Assembly (NCBI RefSeq): GCF_012927355.1
Contig: NZ_JABBGK010000006.1
Span: forward strand, 62,001 to 126,000
DNA: 64,000 nucleotides
Direction: 5' to 3'
DNA from: Rhizobium terricola
GTDB lineage: Bacteria; Pseudomonadota; Alphaproteobacteria; Rhizobiales; Rhizobiaceae
Below are positions 9,381-18,479 of this stretch, one piece after another; position 1 is the first letter of the stretch; every line of letters starts with the position of its first letter. A model generated the notes under the pieces. The model saw nothing but the letters and a program-made list of their open reading frames with translations, was not told the origin of the DNA and ran no database searches. A program made the position numbers and the translations under genes.

Positions 9381-10910
9381 TCACTCCTCCCAATAGACCT
9401 CTGTCAGCACGTTGGAGGGGATCGGTTCGTTTTCCCACAGTCCCTTCAGCTTCTTGTTCCAGATGCCGAGCTTCGGCATGACGAAGAGATAGAGTGCCGG
9501 AACGTCCTCGGCGAGGATCTTCTGCGCCTCGCCGTAGAGCCTGTCCTGCTCGGCGGTATCGGCGGTCGCCTCGATTTTGGCGAGCACGTCATTGAAGGCC
9601 GGGTTCTTGTAGTTGAAGTAGTAGGGATCGCGGGCATAGATATCGATGTCCATCGGCTCGGCATGGGCGACGATGGTCATGTCGTAGTCGGTGCCCTTGA
9701 AGACGTCCTGGACCCATTTGGCCGGGAATTCCGTCGGCTCGATGTTCATGGTCACGCCGATTTCGGCGAACATCGCCTGCATCACCTGGGCCGAACGCGG
9801 GGCGTAGGCCATTTGGGGGGTCTTGATGGTGAAGGTGAAGCCGTCCGGATAGCCGGCCTCGGCAAGCAGGGCCTTGGCCTTTTCCGGGTCATAGGCATTG
9901 GTGGCGGTGAGATCGACATAGCCGCGGTCGTTCGGCGTGTAGTGGCTGCCGATCGGCGTCCCGTAGCCCGACCAGGCGCCGTCGACGATGACGGAACGGT
10001 CGATCGCCATCATCAAGGCCTGGCGAACGCGCTTGTCGTCGAAGGGTTTTCGCGCGTTGTTCATGCCGGCGACCACCTTCAGCTCGGTGTTGCCGATGAC
10101 GGTCGCCAGCTTTTCGTCGTCCTTGAAGCTTTCCACCAGTTCCGGCGCGCCGAATTCCGGGAAGGCGTCGACATCGCCGGACTTCAGCGCGGCCGCCTGG
10201 GCCTGCGGGTCGGCGATGAAGCGGAAGGTCACCTTGTCGAGCTTGACCTCGACCGCCTCGTTCCAATAGTCCGGGTTGGCGGCGAGCTCCACCTTGTCGC
10301 CCTTGGCCCAGCTGACGAACCGGAACGGGCCGGTGCCGACCGGCGTCGTCTTGTCGTCTGCGGCGCTCTTCGTGCCGACGATCGACGAGGAGGGCCAGCC
10401 GAGCCAGTAGAGCAAGCTTCCGGCCGGCGCCTTCAGCTTCAGGATCAGGGTCAGTGGATCGGGTGTCCCGATGGTGTCGATCGATGCGAAGTAGCGCTTT
10501 TGCGGGTTGACGCTGTCGGCGCCGCGGGCGCGTTCGAGCGAGGCCTTTGCCACCGTGCTGTCGAAGACTTCGCCGTCATGGAATTTGACACCGTCTTCAA
10601 GCTTGAAGGTATAGGTGAGGCCGTCGGGGGAAATCTCCCAGCTGCGGGCAAGCTGCGGCTGGACCTTGCCGTTCCGGTCGATGGTAACGAGACCTTCGAA
10701 GATGTTTTGCCAGGTCACCTGGCCAATCGCGACCGGAGCGGCAATCGTCGGGTCGAGGCCGGTCGGCTCGATCGTCATGCCGAGCGTCAGTTCAGTCTCC
10801 GCGGCCAGCGCCGGGAAGGCGCCCGCGAGAGTTGACGAGGCGGTCGCGGCAAGAGCCAGCGCGAGCCCCCGCAAGAGCGACGGCCTGCCGGTCGACGATA
10901 ATGATTTCAT
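9381..10910 (-). CDS. Peptide-type ABC transporter substrate-binding protein (SBP family 5)
   Basis: The protein has 509 residues with the start at MKSLSSTGRPSLLRG, which gives a proper signal peptide (Ala-rich core ending near FPALAAETEL); reading further upstream gives unrelated sequence. The mature part has the family 5 pattern: LGMTIEPTGLDPTIAAPV, FEGLVTIDRNGKVQPQLARSW and GLTYTFKLEDGVKFHDGE. It is periplasmic and delivers peptides, glutathione or similar ligands to the permeases. It is the first gene of the minus-strand operon ending in the amidase, which suggests an amide-bearing ligand. Confidence 0.9.
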   Translation of the reverse strand: MKSLSSTGRPSLLRGLALALAATASSTLAGAFPALAAETELTLGMTIEPTGLDPTIAAPVAIGQVTWQNIFEGLVTIDRNGKVQPQLARSWEISPDGLTYTFKLEDGVKFHDGEVFDSTVAKASLERARGADSVNPQKRYFASIDTIGTPDPLTLILKLKAPAGSLLYWLGWPSSSIVGTKSAADDKTTPVGTGPFRFVSWAKGDKVELAANPDYWNEAVEVKLDKVTFRFIADPQAQAAALKSGDVDAFPEFGAPELVESFKDDEKLATVIGNTELKVVAGMNNARKPFDDKRVRQALMMAIDRSVIVDGAWSGYGTPIGSHYTPNDRGYVDLTATNAYDPEKAKALLAEAGYPDGFTFTIKTPQMAYAPRSAQVMQAMFAEIGVTMNIEPTEFPAKWVQDVFKGTDYDMTIVAHAEPMDIDIYARDPYYFNYKNPAFNDVLAKIEATADTAEQDRLYGEAQKILAEDVPALYLFVMPKLGIWNKKLKGLWENEPIPSNVLTEVYWEE

Positions 10911-11058
10911 GGATTTCCCCTGTTCCTCTTCCCGTCCGCCGACTTCCGGAGCTCGGCGGTTTGCAGTGCGGAAAATACTTGCATCTCGCGCGCGGCCGCA
11001 CAATCCGGATTTTGCGACCGCCGCGAAGGGCATTGGAAGAGATGGGGCCTGCTTTGCG

Positions 11059-11385
11059 TCAGGCGACTTCGCCCTGCGGCCCCGAACGGCCTTCTCGCAT
11101 GCCGTCTGCGTCTTGTCCGGAAACTTGTGGAAGCAGCAGTCCCGCCTGGCGGGCGGCGTCGATGAAGGCTGCGCGGGCAATGGGTGCGGCATCCTTCGAT
11201 TCTGTTGCCAGCCGGCACCAGCGGCTGGCACGCATGTAGGCTGCGCCGTGCCGCGTCGGCCATTCTTCTTCGAGAAAATAGAGTGCATCGACTGGCTCGC
11301 GGAAGGTCCGGGCGAGGCCGCATTGCAGTTTCAGTTCGACGGGATCGGCCCAGGTGGGCTGTATCCCAAGTGGCGTAACGGTCAT
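11059..11385 (-). CDS. DUF982 domain protein
   Basis: This small 108-residue cytoplasmic protein matches the rhizobial DUF982 pattern as I recall it: WADPVELKLQ, EPVDALYFLEEEWP, a Cys in RASRWCRLA, then ARAAFIDAARQAGLLL. The ATG at 11385 is chosen because GGAG lies 6 bases before it; an alternative ATG 12 bases upstream would cover that site. DUF982 proteins occur in many copies in Rhizobiaceae and have no established function. It lies 148 bp upstream of the peptide-type binding-protein gene on the same strand; a shared transcript is possible but not shown. Confidence 0.7.
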   Translation of the reverse strand: MTVTPLGIQPTWADPVELKLQCGLARTFREPVDALYFLEEEWPTRHGAAYMRASRWCRLATESKDAAPIARAAFIDAARQAGLLLPQVSGQDADGMREGRSGPQGEVA

Positions 11386-11484
11386 GACATTCTCCATTGC
11401 GACTGCACGAACACGCGAGCGGCGCCGAAGTTCCATGACGATTTTGTTAAAATTCGTGGCTTGCCTAGACCGGACTTCCGAGCC

Positions 11485-12336
11485 TCAGGCCGGTGCGTCG
11501 GGTGATCCGTCCAACCCATCCAACTCGCCCGCGTCGCGCCGGCGCAGCCAGTCCGCCGTGTATTCGCCCGCTGCCGACGCTGCGTCCTGCATCGACGCCC
11601 CGTTCAACAATTCATGCAGGACGGCGCCGCTGAAGCTGTCGCCGGCGCCGATCGTATCGGCGGTGACGACCAGTTCCTTCAGGCTGATGCGGGTCTCGGC
11701 CCGGCCGTCGAAAAGCGTCATCGCATTCGGCCCGTCGGTCAGCATCAGGTCCTTCAGTCGGGCACCGGCGACGCCGACGGCCGCCGACCAGATGTCGGCG
11801 AGGGTGCGGCCGGGAAAATCTGCGCGCGAGGCAACGACGACGTCGGCCGGCCGCGGGGTCGGGTCTCGCAGCGGAAACTGGCTGACGACCAGCGGGGCTG
11901 CCTCCAGCGAGCGCAGGAGCGTGTCGGACAGCCGGGCTCCGTTGACATAGAAGGCGTCGGCCGTGATCGGCTCCGCGAGTGAGAAGTCGCGGGCGATGCG
12001 CCGCGTGCTGCCGAGGATGGTGCGCTCCCCGGCCGGATCGAGAAAGATCTCCGCGAATTCCGTCTGGCCCTCGGTGAGCCGGACATGCTCCGTTCTGAAA
12101 CCCATTTCCTTCAGTCGTTCCAGGGCTGCAAGACCATGGGCGTCGGTCATCAGGGACGAGACGAGCTCCACGGGGTGGCCGAGGCCGAGCAGCATGCGGC
12201 CGGTATAGTAACCGCCGCCGCCGAGACGAACGGTCCGGCCGGTCCAGACAATGCGGGCACCGGACCGGAGCGGCTCCTGAAGCCGCCAGACGCGATCATG
12301 ATTGATGTGGCCGATTACCGCGACGGAGGCTGGCAT
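11485..12336 (-). CDS. PfkB-family carbohydrate kinase
   Basis: The 283-residue ribokinase-fold protein starts [14 protein letters not shown]. It has the N-terminal Gly-rich substrate motif ([17 protein letters not shown]) and the C-terminal ATP/anion-hole signature [14 protein letters not shown] with the catalytic Asp. It would phosphorylate a sugar or sugar-like compound, but the substrate cannot be read from sequence. It is divergent from thuAB with a 135-bp shared promoter gap, so a role in handling a product of the ThuA/ThuB reactions is an inference. It is somewhat shorter than ribokinase (about 310 residues). Confidence 0.85.
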   Translation of the reverse strand: MPASVAVIGHINHDRVWRLQEPLRSGARIVWTGRTVRLGGGGYYTGRMLLGLGHPVELVSSLMTDAHGLAALERLKEMGFRTEHVRLTEGQTEFAEIFLDPAGERTILGSTRRIARDFSLAEPITADAFYVNGARLSDTLLRSLEAAPLVVSQFPLRDPTPRPADVVVASRADFPGRTLADIWSAAVGVAGARLKDLMLTDGPNAMTLFDGRAETRISLKELVVTADTIGAGDSFSGAVLHELLNGASMQDAASAAGEYTADWLRRRDAGELDGLDGSPDAPA

Positions 12337-12471
12337 GGAGCAGTTCGTTCCTTTTTTCTGCGATTGCCGCGAGCGAGGTCGCCGGAACCGCGGGGCTTGC
12401 GGAACCGGGGCGCCTCGGATTTCATTCCAGACAATAGGGCACGAGGTCGCTGGCAAGCAAGGAGGTGCAGG

Positions 12472-13257
12472 ATGACGATCAGGACGGTTGTGTGGGGCGA
12501 GAACATACACGAGCAGACCAATGCCGTGGTTCGTGGGATCTATCCCGACGGGATGCATTCGACCATCGCCGCCGCGCTCAATGCCGGCGATGGCATCGAG
12601 GCGACGACCGCGACACTGCAGGAGCCTGAACATGGTCTCAGCGTCGAGCGCCTCGCCGGCACGGATGTGCTGGTATGGTGGGGGCACAAGGACCACGGGG
12701 CCGTCGCGGACGAGGTGGTCGAGCGGGTGGCGCGCCGGGTCTTCGAAGGCATGGGCCTGATCGTCCTTCACTCCGGCCACTTCTCCAAGCCGTTCAAGCG
12801 GCTGATGGGCACGCCCTGCGCGCTCAAGTGGCGCGAAGCCGGCGAGCGGGAACGGATCTGGACGGTCAATCCGGGTCATCCGATCGCCGCGGGGCTGCCC
12901 GAGAGCTTCGTCCTCGAGAACGAGGAAATGTATGGCGAATTCTTCTCCGTGCCCGAGCCGCTGGAAACCGTCTTCATCTCCTGGTTCGCCGGCGGCGAGG
13001 TCTTTCGCTCCGGGCTCACCTGGCGCAGGGGGGCCGGAAACATCTTCTATTTCCGTCCGGGCCACGAAACCTATCCGACCTATCAGGACGCGAATGTCCA
13101 GACGGTCATCCGCAATGCGGTCAAATGGGCCTATAATCCGATGCCGGCCCATATCGGTGTTCACGATGCACCGAACGTGCCCGTCGAACAGGCCCTGGAG
13201 CCGATCACGGAGCGCGGTCCGAAGCTGCACCAGTCCGGCGAGGAAGGTTACAAGTGA
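12472..13257 (+). CDS. thuA: ThuA-like trehalose utilisation protein
   Basis: The 261-residue protein has the ThuA fold (class I amidotransferase-like): [10 protein letters not shown] at the N-terminus, [33 protein letters not shown] and [11 protein letters not shown] near the end. A strong AAGGAGG at 12459-12465 fixes the start. In Sinorhizobium meliloti thuA and thuB act in trehalose and related disaccharide catabolism through 3-keto derivatives. Here the pair stands without the usual thuEFGK transporter genes. The stop overlaps the next start. Confidence 0.9.
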   Translation: MTIRTVVWGENIHEQTNAVVRGIYPDGMHSTIAAALNAGDGIEATTATLQEPEHGLSVERLAGTDVLVWWGHKDHGAVADEVVERVARRVFEGMGLIVLHSGHFSKPFKRLMGTPCALKWREAGERERIWTVNPGHPIAAGLPESFVLENEEMYGEFFSVPEPLETVFISWFAGGEVFRSGLTWRRGAGNIFYFRPGHETYPTYQDANVQTVIRNAVKWAYNPMPAHIGVHDAPNVPVEQALEPITERGPKLHQSGEEGYK

Positions 13258-14333
13258 TGGCACCGATCCGTCTTCTCGTCCTCGGCACCGGGGGCATGGC
13301 GAATACGCATGGCCTCAATTTTTCCACCATTCCCGACGTGACCCTGGTCGGGGCCGTCGATGTCGACATCGCCAAGGTTCGTGCCTTTGCCGCCCGGCAC
13401 GATATTCCGAACACCTTCACCTCGCTCGAGGAGGCGATTGCCTGGGGCGAATTCGACGCTGCGACCAACGTGACGCCGGACCGCATCCATCATCCGACCA
13501 CGCTCGCGCTGCTGGCCGCCGGCAAGCATGTGATGTGCGAGAAGCCGCTCGCCGAAACCTATTCAAAGGCGGAGGAGATGGCCGTGGCGGCCGAGAGGTC
13601 CGGCCTCGTCAACATGGTCAATCTCACCTATCGCAACGTGGCGCAGGTGCAGAAGGCGCGCCAGATGGTCGTCGACGGCGAAATCGGCCGCGTGCGCCAT
13701 GTCGAGGCATCCTATCTGCAGAGCTGGCTGGTCTCGAAGGCGTGGGGTGACTGGATGACCGAAAGCCAGTGGCTCTGGCGGCTCTCCACCCGGCACGGGT
13801 CGAACGGCGTGCTCGGCGACGTGGGCATCCACATCCTCGATTTTGCGGGTTTCGGCGCCGCGACCGAGATCGATCACGTCTTTACCCGCCTGAAAACCTT
13901 CGAAAAGGCCGCCGGCAACCGGATCGGGGAGTATGACCTCGACGCCAATGACAGCTTCATCATGACGGCGGAATTTACGAACGGTGCCATCGGTGTGATC
14001 CATGCCAGCCGCTGGGCGACCGGGCATCTGAACGAACTCAGGCTGAGGGTTCATGGCGACAAGGGTGCGCTCGAGGTCATCCACCGGCCCGACGGCTCTA
14101 CTCTTCGGGCTTGCCTGAAAGAGGACGTCGAAAAAGCAATCTGGCAGGAGATACCGGTCGAGCCGGTCGAGACCAACTATCAGAAATTCGTCGCGGCAAT
14201 CCGCGATGGGCACGGGCAACAACCGGACTTCCGCCATGCAGCCAACCTGCAGAGGGTTCTCGATCTTGCGCTTCGGACCGAAGCCGAGCGCCGCGAGCTT
14301 TCCGTCTCGTCGCGTGGTCCCAGAAAGGCATGA
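13257..14333 (+). CDS. thuB: ThuB-like Gfo/Idh/MocA dehydrogenase
   Basis: The 358-residue oxidoreductase has an N-terminal Rossmann motif (LLVLGTGGMANTHG) and the family motif CEKPLAETYSKAEEM. The C-terminal half is the Gfo/Idh/MocA beta-sheet domain. The ATG at 13257 shares its A with the thuA stop (TGATG); a GTG three bases earlier is also possible, and AGGAAGG at 13241-13247 serves either. ThuB-type enzymes oxidise disaccharides such as trehalose at C3. The gene is followed immediately by a strong hairpin. Confidence 0.87.
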   Translation: MAPIRLLVLGTGGMANTHGLNFSTIPDVTLVGAVDVDIAKVRAFAARHDIPNTFTSLEEAIAWGEFDAATNVTPDRIHHPTTLALLAAGKHVMCEKPLAETYSKAEEMAVAAERSGLVNMVNLTYRNVAQVQKARQMVVDGEIGRVRHVEASYLQSWLVSKAWGDWMTESQWLWRLSTRHGSNGVLGDVGIHILDFAGFGAATEIDHVFTRLKTFEKAAGNRIGEYDLDANDSFIMTAEFTNGAIGVIHASRWATGHLNELRLRVHGDKGALEVIHRPDGSTLRACLKEDVEKAIWQEIPVEPVETNYQKFVAAIRDGHGQQPDFRHAANLQRVLDLALRTEAERRELSVSSRGPRKA

Positions 14334-14362
14334 AGCCGCCCGTATTCATCGGGCGGCTTCAT
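14330..14362. terminator. Bidirectional hairpin terminator between thuB and idhA
   Basis: A perfect 13-bp inverted repeat (ATGAAGCCGCCCG, 7-base loop, complement) starts at the thuB stop and lies 16 bp before the idhA stop on the opposite strand. The GC-rich stem between convergent genes fits termination of both transcripts. There is no long T-run. Confidence 0.7.
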
Positions 14363-14378
14363 GTATTGGGGCGCTGTG

Positions 14379-15374
14379 TCAGTAGGTGACCTTGACCGAG
14401 GTCTTCTGTTCCGCGGCGCGCACGGCCGCATCGGCGAGCGCCAGTGCGATCAGGCCGTCTTCGGCGGAGGGCGACAGCGGCGTGCCGTTTTCCAGCCCGT
14501 CGATGAAGGCCGAGATTTCGGCGGCGTAAGCCGCGGTGTAGCGGGTCATGAAGAAGTCGTGCAGCGGCGGGCGGGTGTAGCCGTCCTTGGTGGCGATTTC
14601 GATCGACACCGGCCGCTGGTTCTCTGCCGAAACGGAGCCGAGCGATCCGTGTACCTCGATGCGCTGGTCGTATCCGTAAGACGCGCGGCGCGAGTTGGAG
14701 ATCATCGCCTGGCGGCCGCTCTTGGTGGTCAGCACCAGGCTGGCGCTGTCGTAGTCACCCAGTTCGCCGATCTTCGGATCGACCAGAACGGAGGCGGATG
14801 CCATCACGCTGTCGACTTCCTCGCCCAGCAGGAAGCGGGCCATGTCGAAGTCGTGGATGGTCATGTCGCGGAAGATGCCGCCCGAAACCTTGATGTATTC
14901 CGCCGGCGGCGGGCCGGGGTCGCGGCTGGTGATCGTCACCATCTCGACCTTGCCGATCTGGCCATCATCGATCGCCTGGCGCACGGCGCGGAAATGCGGG
15001 TCGAAGCGGCGGTTGAAGCCCAGCATGACCTTGCCGCCGACCTTGCGCACCGTTTCAAGACAGGCGCGGGCACGTGCGACGTCGAGATCGATCGGCTTCT
15101 CGCAGAAGATAGCCTTGCCGGCCTTGGCGAAGCGCTCGATCAGGTCGGCATGGGTGTTGGTTGGCGTGCAGATGATGACCGCATCGATATCCTTGTCGGC
15201 CTCGATCTCGTCGATCGTCCTGACCGCGGCGCCGGAGGCCGCGGCGATTGCGTTTGCCGCCTCGGGAAAGGCGTCGGCGACTGCGACGAGTTTCGCCCGC
15301 TTGTCTTCGGCGATCGCGCGAGCATGCACCTTGCCGATACGGCCTGCACCCAGAAGGGCCAGTTTCGTTACCAT
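14379..15374 (-). CDS. idhA: Inositol 2-dehydrogenase
   Basis: The 331-residue NAD-dependent enzyme oxidises myo-inositol to 2-keto-myo-inositol (scyllo-inosose), the first step of the pathway. The start MVTKLALLGAGRIGKVHARA carries the Rossmann GxGxxG, followed by FCEKPIDLDV (the conserved EKP) and MTIHDFDMARFLLGEE with the catalytic Asp/His region. It is divergent from iolR across a gap holding IolR-type inverted repeats and convergent with thuB. Clustering with iolRCDEB supports IdhA over other Gfo/Idh/MocA members. Confidence 0.9.
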   Translation of the reverse strand: MVTKLALLGAGRIGKVHARAIAEDKRAKLVAVADAFPEAANAIAAASGAAVRTIDEIEADKDIDAVIICTPTNTHADLIERFAKAGKAIFCEKPIDLDVARARACLETVRKVGGKVMLGFNRRFDPHFRAVRQAIDDGQIGKVEMVTITSRDPGPPPAEYIKVSGGIFRDMTIHDFDMARFLLGEEVDSVMASASVLVDPKIGELGDYDSASLVLTTKSGRQAMISNSRRASYGYDQRIEVHGSLGSVSAENQRPVSIEIATKDGYTRPPLHDFFMTRYTAAYAAEISAFIDGLENGTPLSPSAEDGLIALALADAAVRAAEQKTSVKVTY

Positions 15375-15518
15375 GATCTTCTCCTCCCTTGGTCGCCTTG
15401 CCGAACCGGCCTCAAGCGCCCTAGACACGTGTTGTGGCGTCGCGTGCGGGGTCCGTCCTTTTCACGGCAAGCGAAAGGACGAGACAAGGCCGCTTCGGGC
15501 CGCCGCCTCCGATGGATG

Positions 15519-15548
15519 TTCCAAAACTCCATTTGGAATATACATTCT
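15519..15548. promoter_or_regulatory. Probable IolR operators in the idhA/iolR divergent promoter
   Basis: TTCCAAA and its complement TTTGGAA are separated by 6 bases at 15519-15538. Overlapping this, GGAA-TATACA-TTCT at 15535-15548 matches the GGAA-N6-TTCC motif known for S. meliloti IolR at 7 of 8 positions. The region is AT-rich and lies 145 bp from the idhA start and about 55 bp before the iolR start. Confidence 0.6.
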
Positions 15549-15603
15549 ATTTTGCTAGATTGCGATATCGTTTATGTCAAGCGCCATTGCGGAAAGGACA
15601 GTC

Positions 15604-16422
15604 ATGACGGACACCGGCGGGCCGACCAGCATCAAGGCATTCGAGGAGCGACTGCTGGAGGTCTCGGAAAATCTCCCCAAGCGACTGCGCCAATGCGCCG
15701 ATTATGTCGCGGCGAACAAGGATCGGATCGCGGTTTCGACCGTCGCGGAGATGGCGGAAGGGGCGGGTGTCCAGCCATCGGCCTTCATGCGTTTCTGCCA
15801 GATTCTCGGGTTTTCCGGTTTCTCCGAAATGCAGAAGCTGTTCCGTGATTCCTTCGTCGGGGGCTGGCCGGACTATTCCACCCGTCTCCATCACTTAAGG
15901 GAAAAGGCCGAGGGCAGTCCGACTGCGCTGCTTGCTGAATTCGTCGAGGCCGGGCGCACTTCCCTTGAAGGTCTGCTGAAGACGATCGACCCGCAAATGC
16001 TTGAAATGGCCGTGGAAACGCTGGCCAAGGCGCAGATGATCCACATCATCGGGATGCGGCGATCCTTCCCTGTCGCAAGCTACATGGCGTATGCGCTGGA
16101 GAAGATGAACGTTCCGGCCATGCTGCACAGCGCTGTCGGCAAGCTGGAAAACCATCATGCGATCCGGCCGGGCGACGTGCTGCTTGCCATTACCTTTTCG
16201 CCCTATTCCGCCGAGACGATCGATCTCGTCGAGCAGGTTTCCGGCCGGGGGATCCCGGTGGTCGCCGTGACCGACACGATCGTCAGCCCCTTGCGAAAAT
16301 TCAATGCGCTCACGCTCTCGGTGTCCGAAGTCGATTTCGGTGCGTTCCGATCGTTGTCGGCGACGCTCTGTCTGGCGATCACGCTTTCCGTCGCGGTCGG
16401 TACGGCGCGACAGGATAACTGA
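15604..16422 (+). CDS. iolR: RpiR-family inositol catabolism regulator
   Basis: The 272-residue regulator has an N-terminal HTH_6 domain (RLRQCADYVAANKDRIAVST, then GVQPSAFMRFCQILGFSGFSE) and a C-terminal SIS sugar-isomerase-type domain (QMIHIIGMRRSFPVASYMA and ITFSPYSAETIDLVEQ) that would bind a pathway intermediate. The start at 15604 follows GGAAAGGA with good spacing; an ATG 30 bases upstream lacks a ribosome site. In S. meliloti IolR represses iol genes and idhA and lies upstream of iolCDEB, as here. The 128-bp gap to iolC is AT-rich and contains ATTCC/GAAT half-sites. Confidence 0.9.
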   Translation: MTDTGGPTSIKAFEERLLEVSENLPKRLRQCADYVAANKDRIAVSTVAEMAEGAGVQPSAFMRFCQILGFSGFSEMQKLFRDSFVGGWPDYSTRLHHLREKAEGSPTALLAEFVEAGRTSLEGLLKTIDPQMLEMAVETLAKAQMIHIIGMRRSFPVASYMAYALEKMNVPAMLHSAVGKLENHHAIRPGDVLLAITFSPYSAETIDLVEQVSGRGIPVVAVTDTIVSPLRKFNALTLSVSEVDFGAFRSLSATLCLAITLSVAVGTARQDN

Positions 16423-16550
16423 ATATTTGTGTTGAAAATTCCAAAAATAGAATTTAAAGTTCATTCTTAGAGGAGAAGGTAGGCCGCAGTGGTGCGGTTG
16501 CCCGAGATCACGGAAGGCGGGGATACACCCGCCGCCGCAGGGAGGTTTGC

Positions 16551-18479
16551 TTGGCAGTACTCGATCTGATCACGATCGGCCGTTCGTCGGTTGACCTTTA
16601 TGGTGCGCAGGTGGGTGGCCGGCTCGAGGATATGGCCTCCTTCAACAAGTATATCGGCGGCTCGCCGACCAACATCGCTGCCGGAACCGCACGGCTCGGC
16701 CTGAAGTCTGCGCTCATCACCCGGGTCGGCGACGAGCATATGGGCCGCTTCATCCGCGAGCAGCTGGTCAAGGAAGGCGTCGATGTGCGCGGCGTCGCGA
16801 CCGATCCGGAGCGCCTGACCGCGCTCGTATTGCTCGGCATCCGGGACGAACACCAGTTTCCATTGATCTTCTATCGCGAGAACTGCGCCGACATGGCGCT
16901 TTGCGAAGACGACATCGATCCGGCCTTCGTCGGCGAGGCGCGCTGCGTGCTGGCGACGGGGACGCATCTTTCGCATCCACGCACCGAGGCCGCCGTCTTG
17001 AAGGCGCTGAAGATCGCCCGTGAAAACGGCGCGAAGACCGCGCTCGACATCGACTACCGTCCCAATCTCTGGGGGCTTGCCGGCCACGGTGCGGGCGAGA
17101 GCCGTTACATCGAATCCCGGGCGGTCACCGCAAAGCTGCAGGCGACGCTTCATCTGTTCGACCTGATCGTCGGAACGGAAGAAGAATTCCATATCGCCGG
17201 CGGTACGACCGATACGGTCGAGGCACTGAAGGCTGTGCGGCGCGTTTCCGATGCGGCGCTCGTCTGCAAGCGTGGCGCGATGGGCGCCGTGGTATTCGAA
17301 GGTGCGATCCCCGACAGCCTGGATGGGGGCCAGACGGGTGAGGGCTTCCCGATCGAGGTGTTCAACGTGCTCGGCGCCGGCGACGGCTTCATGTCCGGCC
17401 TGCTCAAGGGCTGGCTGACCGGCGCGGACTGGCCGACCAGCCTCAAGTTCGCCAATGCCTGCGGCGCCTTTGCCGTCTCGCGTCACGGCTGCACGCCGGC
17501 CTATCCGAGCTGGGAGGAACTGCAGTATTTCTTCAAGGTCGGCATCCGCAACAAGGCGCTGCGCAAGGACGAGGCGCTGGAGCAGGTGCACTGGTCGACC
17601 AACCGCAAGGGCGACTGGTCGACGATGCGGGTCTTCGCCTTCGATCACCGCATGCAGCTCGAGGCCATGGCCAGCGAGGCGGGCGTTGAAGCGGGCCGGA
17701 TCGGCGAGTTCAAGAAGCTCTGCCTCAATGCGGCGCTGGAGGTGTCCGGGGGTACTGCCGGTTACGGTATCCTCTGCGACAGCCGGATCGGCCGCGATGC
17801 GCTCTATGCCGCGAGCGGCTCCGGCTTGTGGATCGGCCGCCCGGTCGAATGGCCGGGCTCGCGTCCGCTGACCCTGGAACCGGAGATCGGTCCCGATTTC
17901 GGCGGCCTCGTGGAATGGCCGCTCGAGGACGTGGTCAAGGTTCTCTGTTTCTATCATCCCGACGACACCGCGGAGATGCGCGCCGAGCAGGAAGCGACCG
18001 TGGTCCGCCTGTTCAATGCCGCCCGCCGCAACCGTCTGGAAATGCTGCTCGAAGTGATCCCGTCCAAGGTCGCCGCGACGGATGACGACACGGTCGCGCG
18101 GATCATCGACCGCTTCTACGAGATCGGCGTCTATCCGGACTGGTGGAAGCTCGAACCGATGCGGACCGAGGCGTCGTGGGCCAATGCCTGCGCCGCCGTC
18201 GAGCGGCATGATCGATATACGCGCGGCATCGTGGTCCTCGGGCTCGATGCGCCGCAGGCGGAGCTTGAGGAGAGCTTCGCGCTTGCCGCCCGTTTCGATC
18301 TGGTCAAGGGTTTCGCCGTCGGCCGGACGATCTTCGGCGAGGCGGCGCGCAAGTGGCTTTCCGGTGCGATCACCGACGAAGACGCCGTGAAGGAAATGGC
18401 GCAGCGCTATCGCAGCCTCTGCGATGTCTGGGACAAGGCCCGCAACGACGCCCGCGCTGCCAAGGGAGAGAAGGCATGA
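16551..18479 (+). CDS. iolC: 5-dehydro-2-deoxygluconokinase fused to a DUF2090 domain
   Basis: The protein has 642 residues. Residues about 1-320 form a PfkB kinase (GGSPTNIAAGTARLG near the N-terminus, FNVLGAGDGFMSG near residue 275) that phosphorylates 2-deoxy-5-keto-gluconate. Residues about 330-640 are the DUF2090 domain (RVFAFDHRMQLEAMA, GFAVGRTIFGEAARKWLSG), whose pattern resembles a TIM-barrel aldolase. No separate iolJ aldolase is present, so the fused domain is a candidate for the next step. The start is an unusual TTG at 16551, 5 bases after GGGAGG; no ATG or GTG fits the family start. It overlaps iolD by 4 bases. Confidence 0.9.
   Translation: MAVLDLITIGRSSVDLYGAQVGGRLEDMASFNKYIGGSPTNIAAGTARLGLKSALITRVGDEHMGRFIREQLVKEGVDVRGVATDPERLTALVLLGIRDEHQFPLIFYRENCADMALCEDDIDPAFVGEARCVLATGTHLSHPRTEAAVLKALKIARENGAKTALDIDYRPNLWGLAGHGAGESRYIESRAVTAKLQATLHLFDLIVGTEEEFHIAGGTTDTVEALKAVRRVSDAALVCKRGAMGAVVFEGAIPDSLDGGQTGEGFPIEVFNVLGAGDGFMSGLLKGWLTGADWPTSLKFANACGAFAVSRHGCTPAYPSWEELQYFFKVGIRNKALRKDEALEQVHWSTNRKGDWSTMRVFAFDHRMQLEAMASEAGVEAGRIGEFKKLCLNAALEVSGGTAGYGILCDSRIGRDALYAASGSGLWIGRPVEWPGSRPLTLEPEIGPDFGGLVEWPLEDVVKVLCFYHPDDTAEMRAEQEATVVRLFNAARRNRLEMLLEVIPSKVAATDDDTVARIIDRFYEIGVYPDWWKLEPMRTEASWANACAAVERHDRYTRGIVVLGLDAPQAELEESFALAARFDLVKGFAVGRTIFGEAARKWLSGAITDEDAVKEMAQRYRSLCDVWDKARNDARAAKGEKA

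Noticed and set aside
8436-10835. Very long plus-strand frame of about 799 codons
   Set aside because: It crosses the permease and binding-protein genes and a palindromic repeat on the other strand and shows no domain pattern.
12337-13263. Upstream extension of the PfkB frame by about 309 codons
   Set aside because: It is antisense to thuA; kinase homology begins at the ATG at 12336.
14361-15848. Plus-strand frame of about 495 codons over idhA and into iolR
   Set aside because: It is antisense to idhA and out of frame with iolR; both real genes have strong family motifs.
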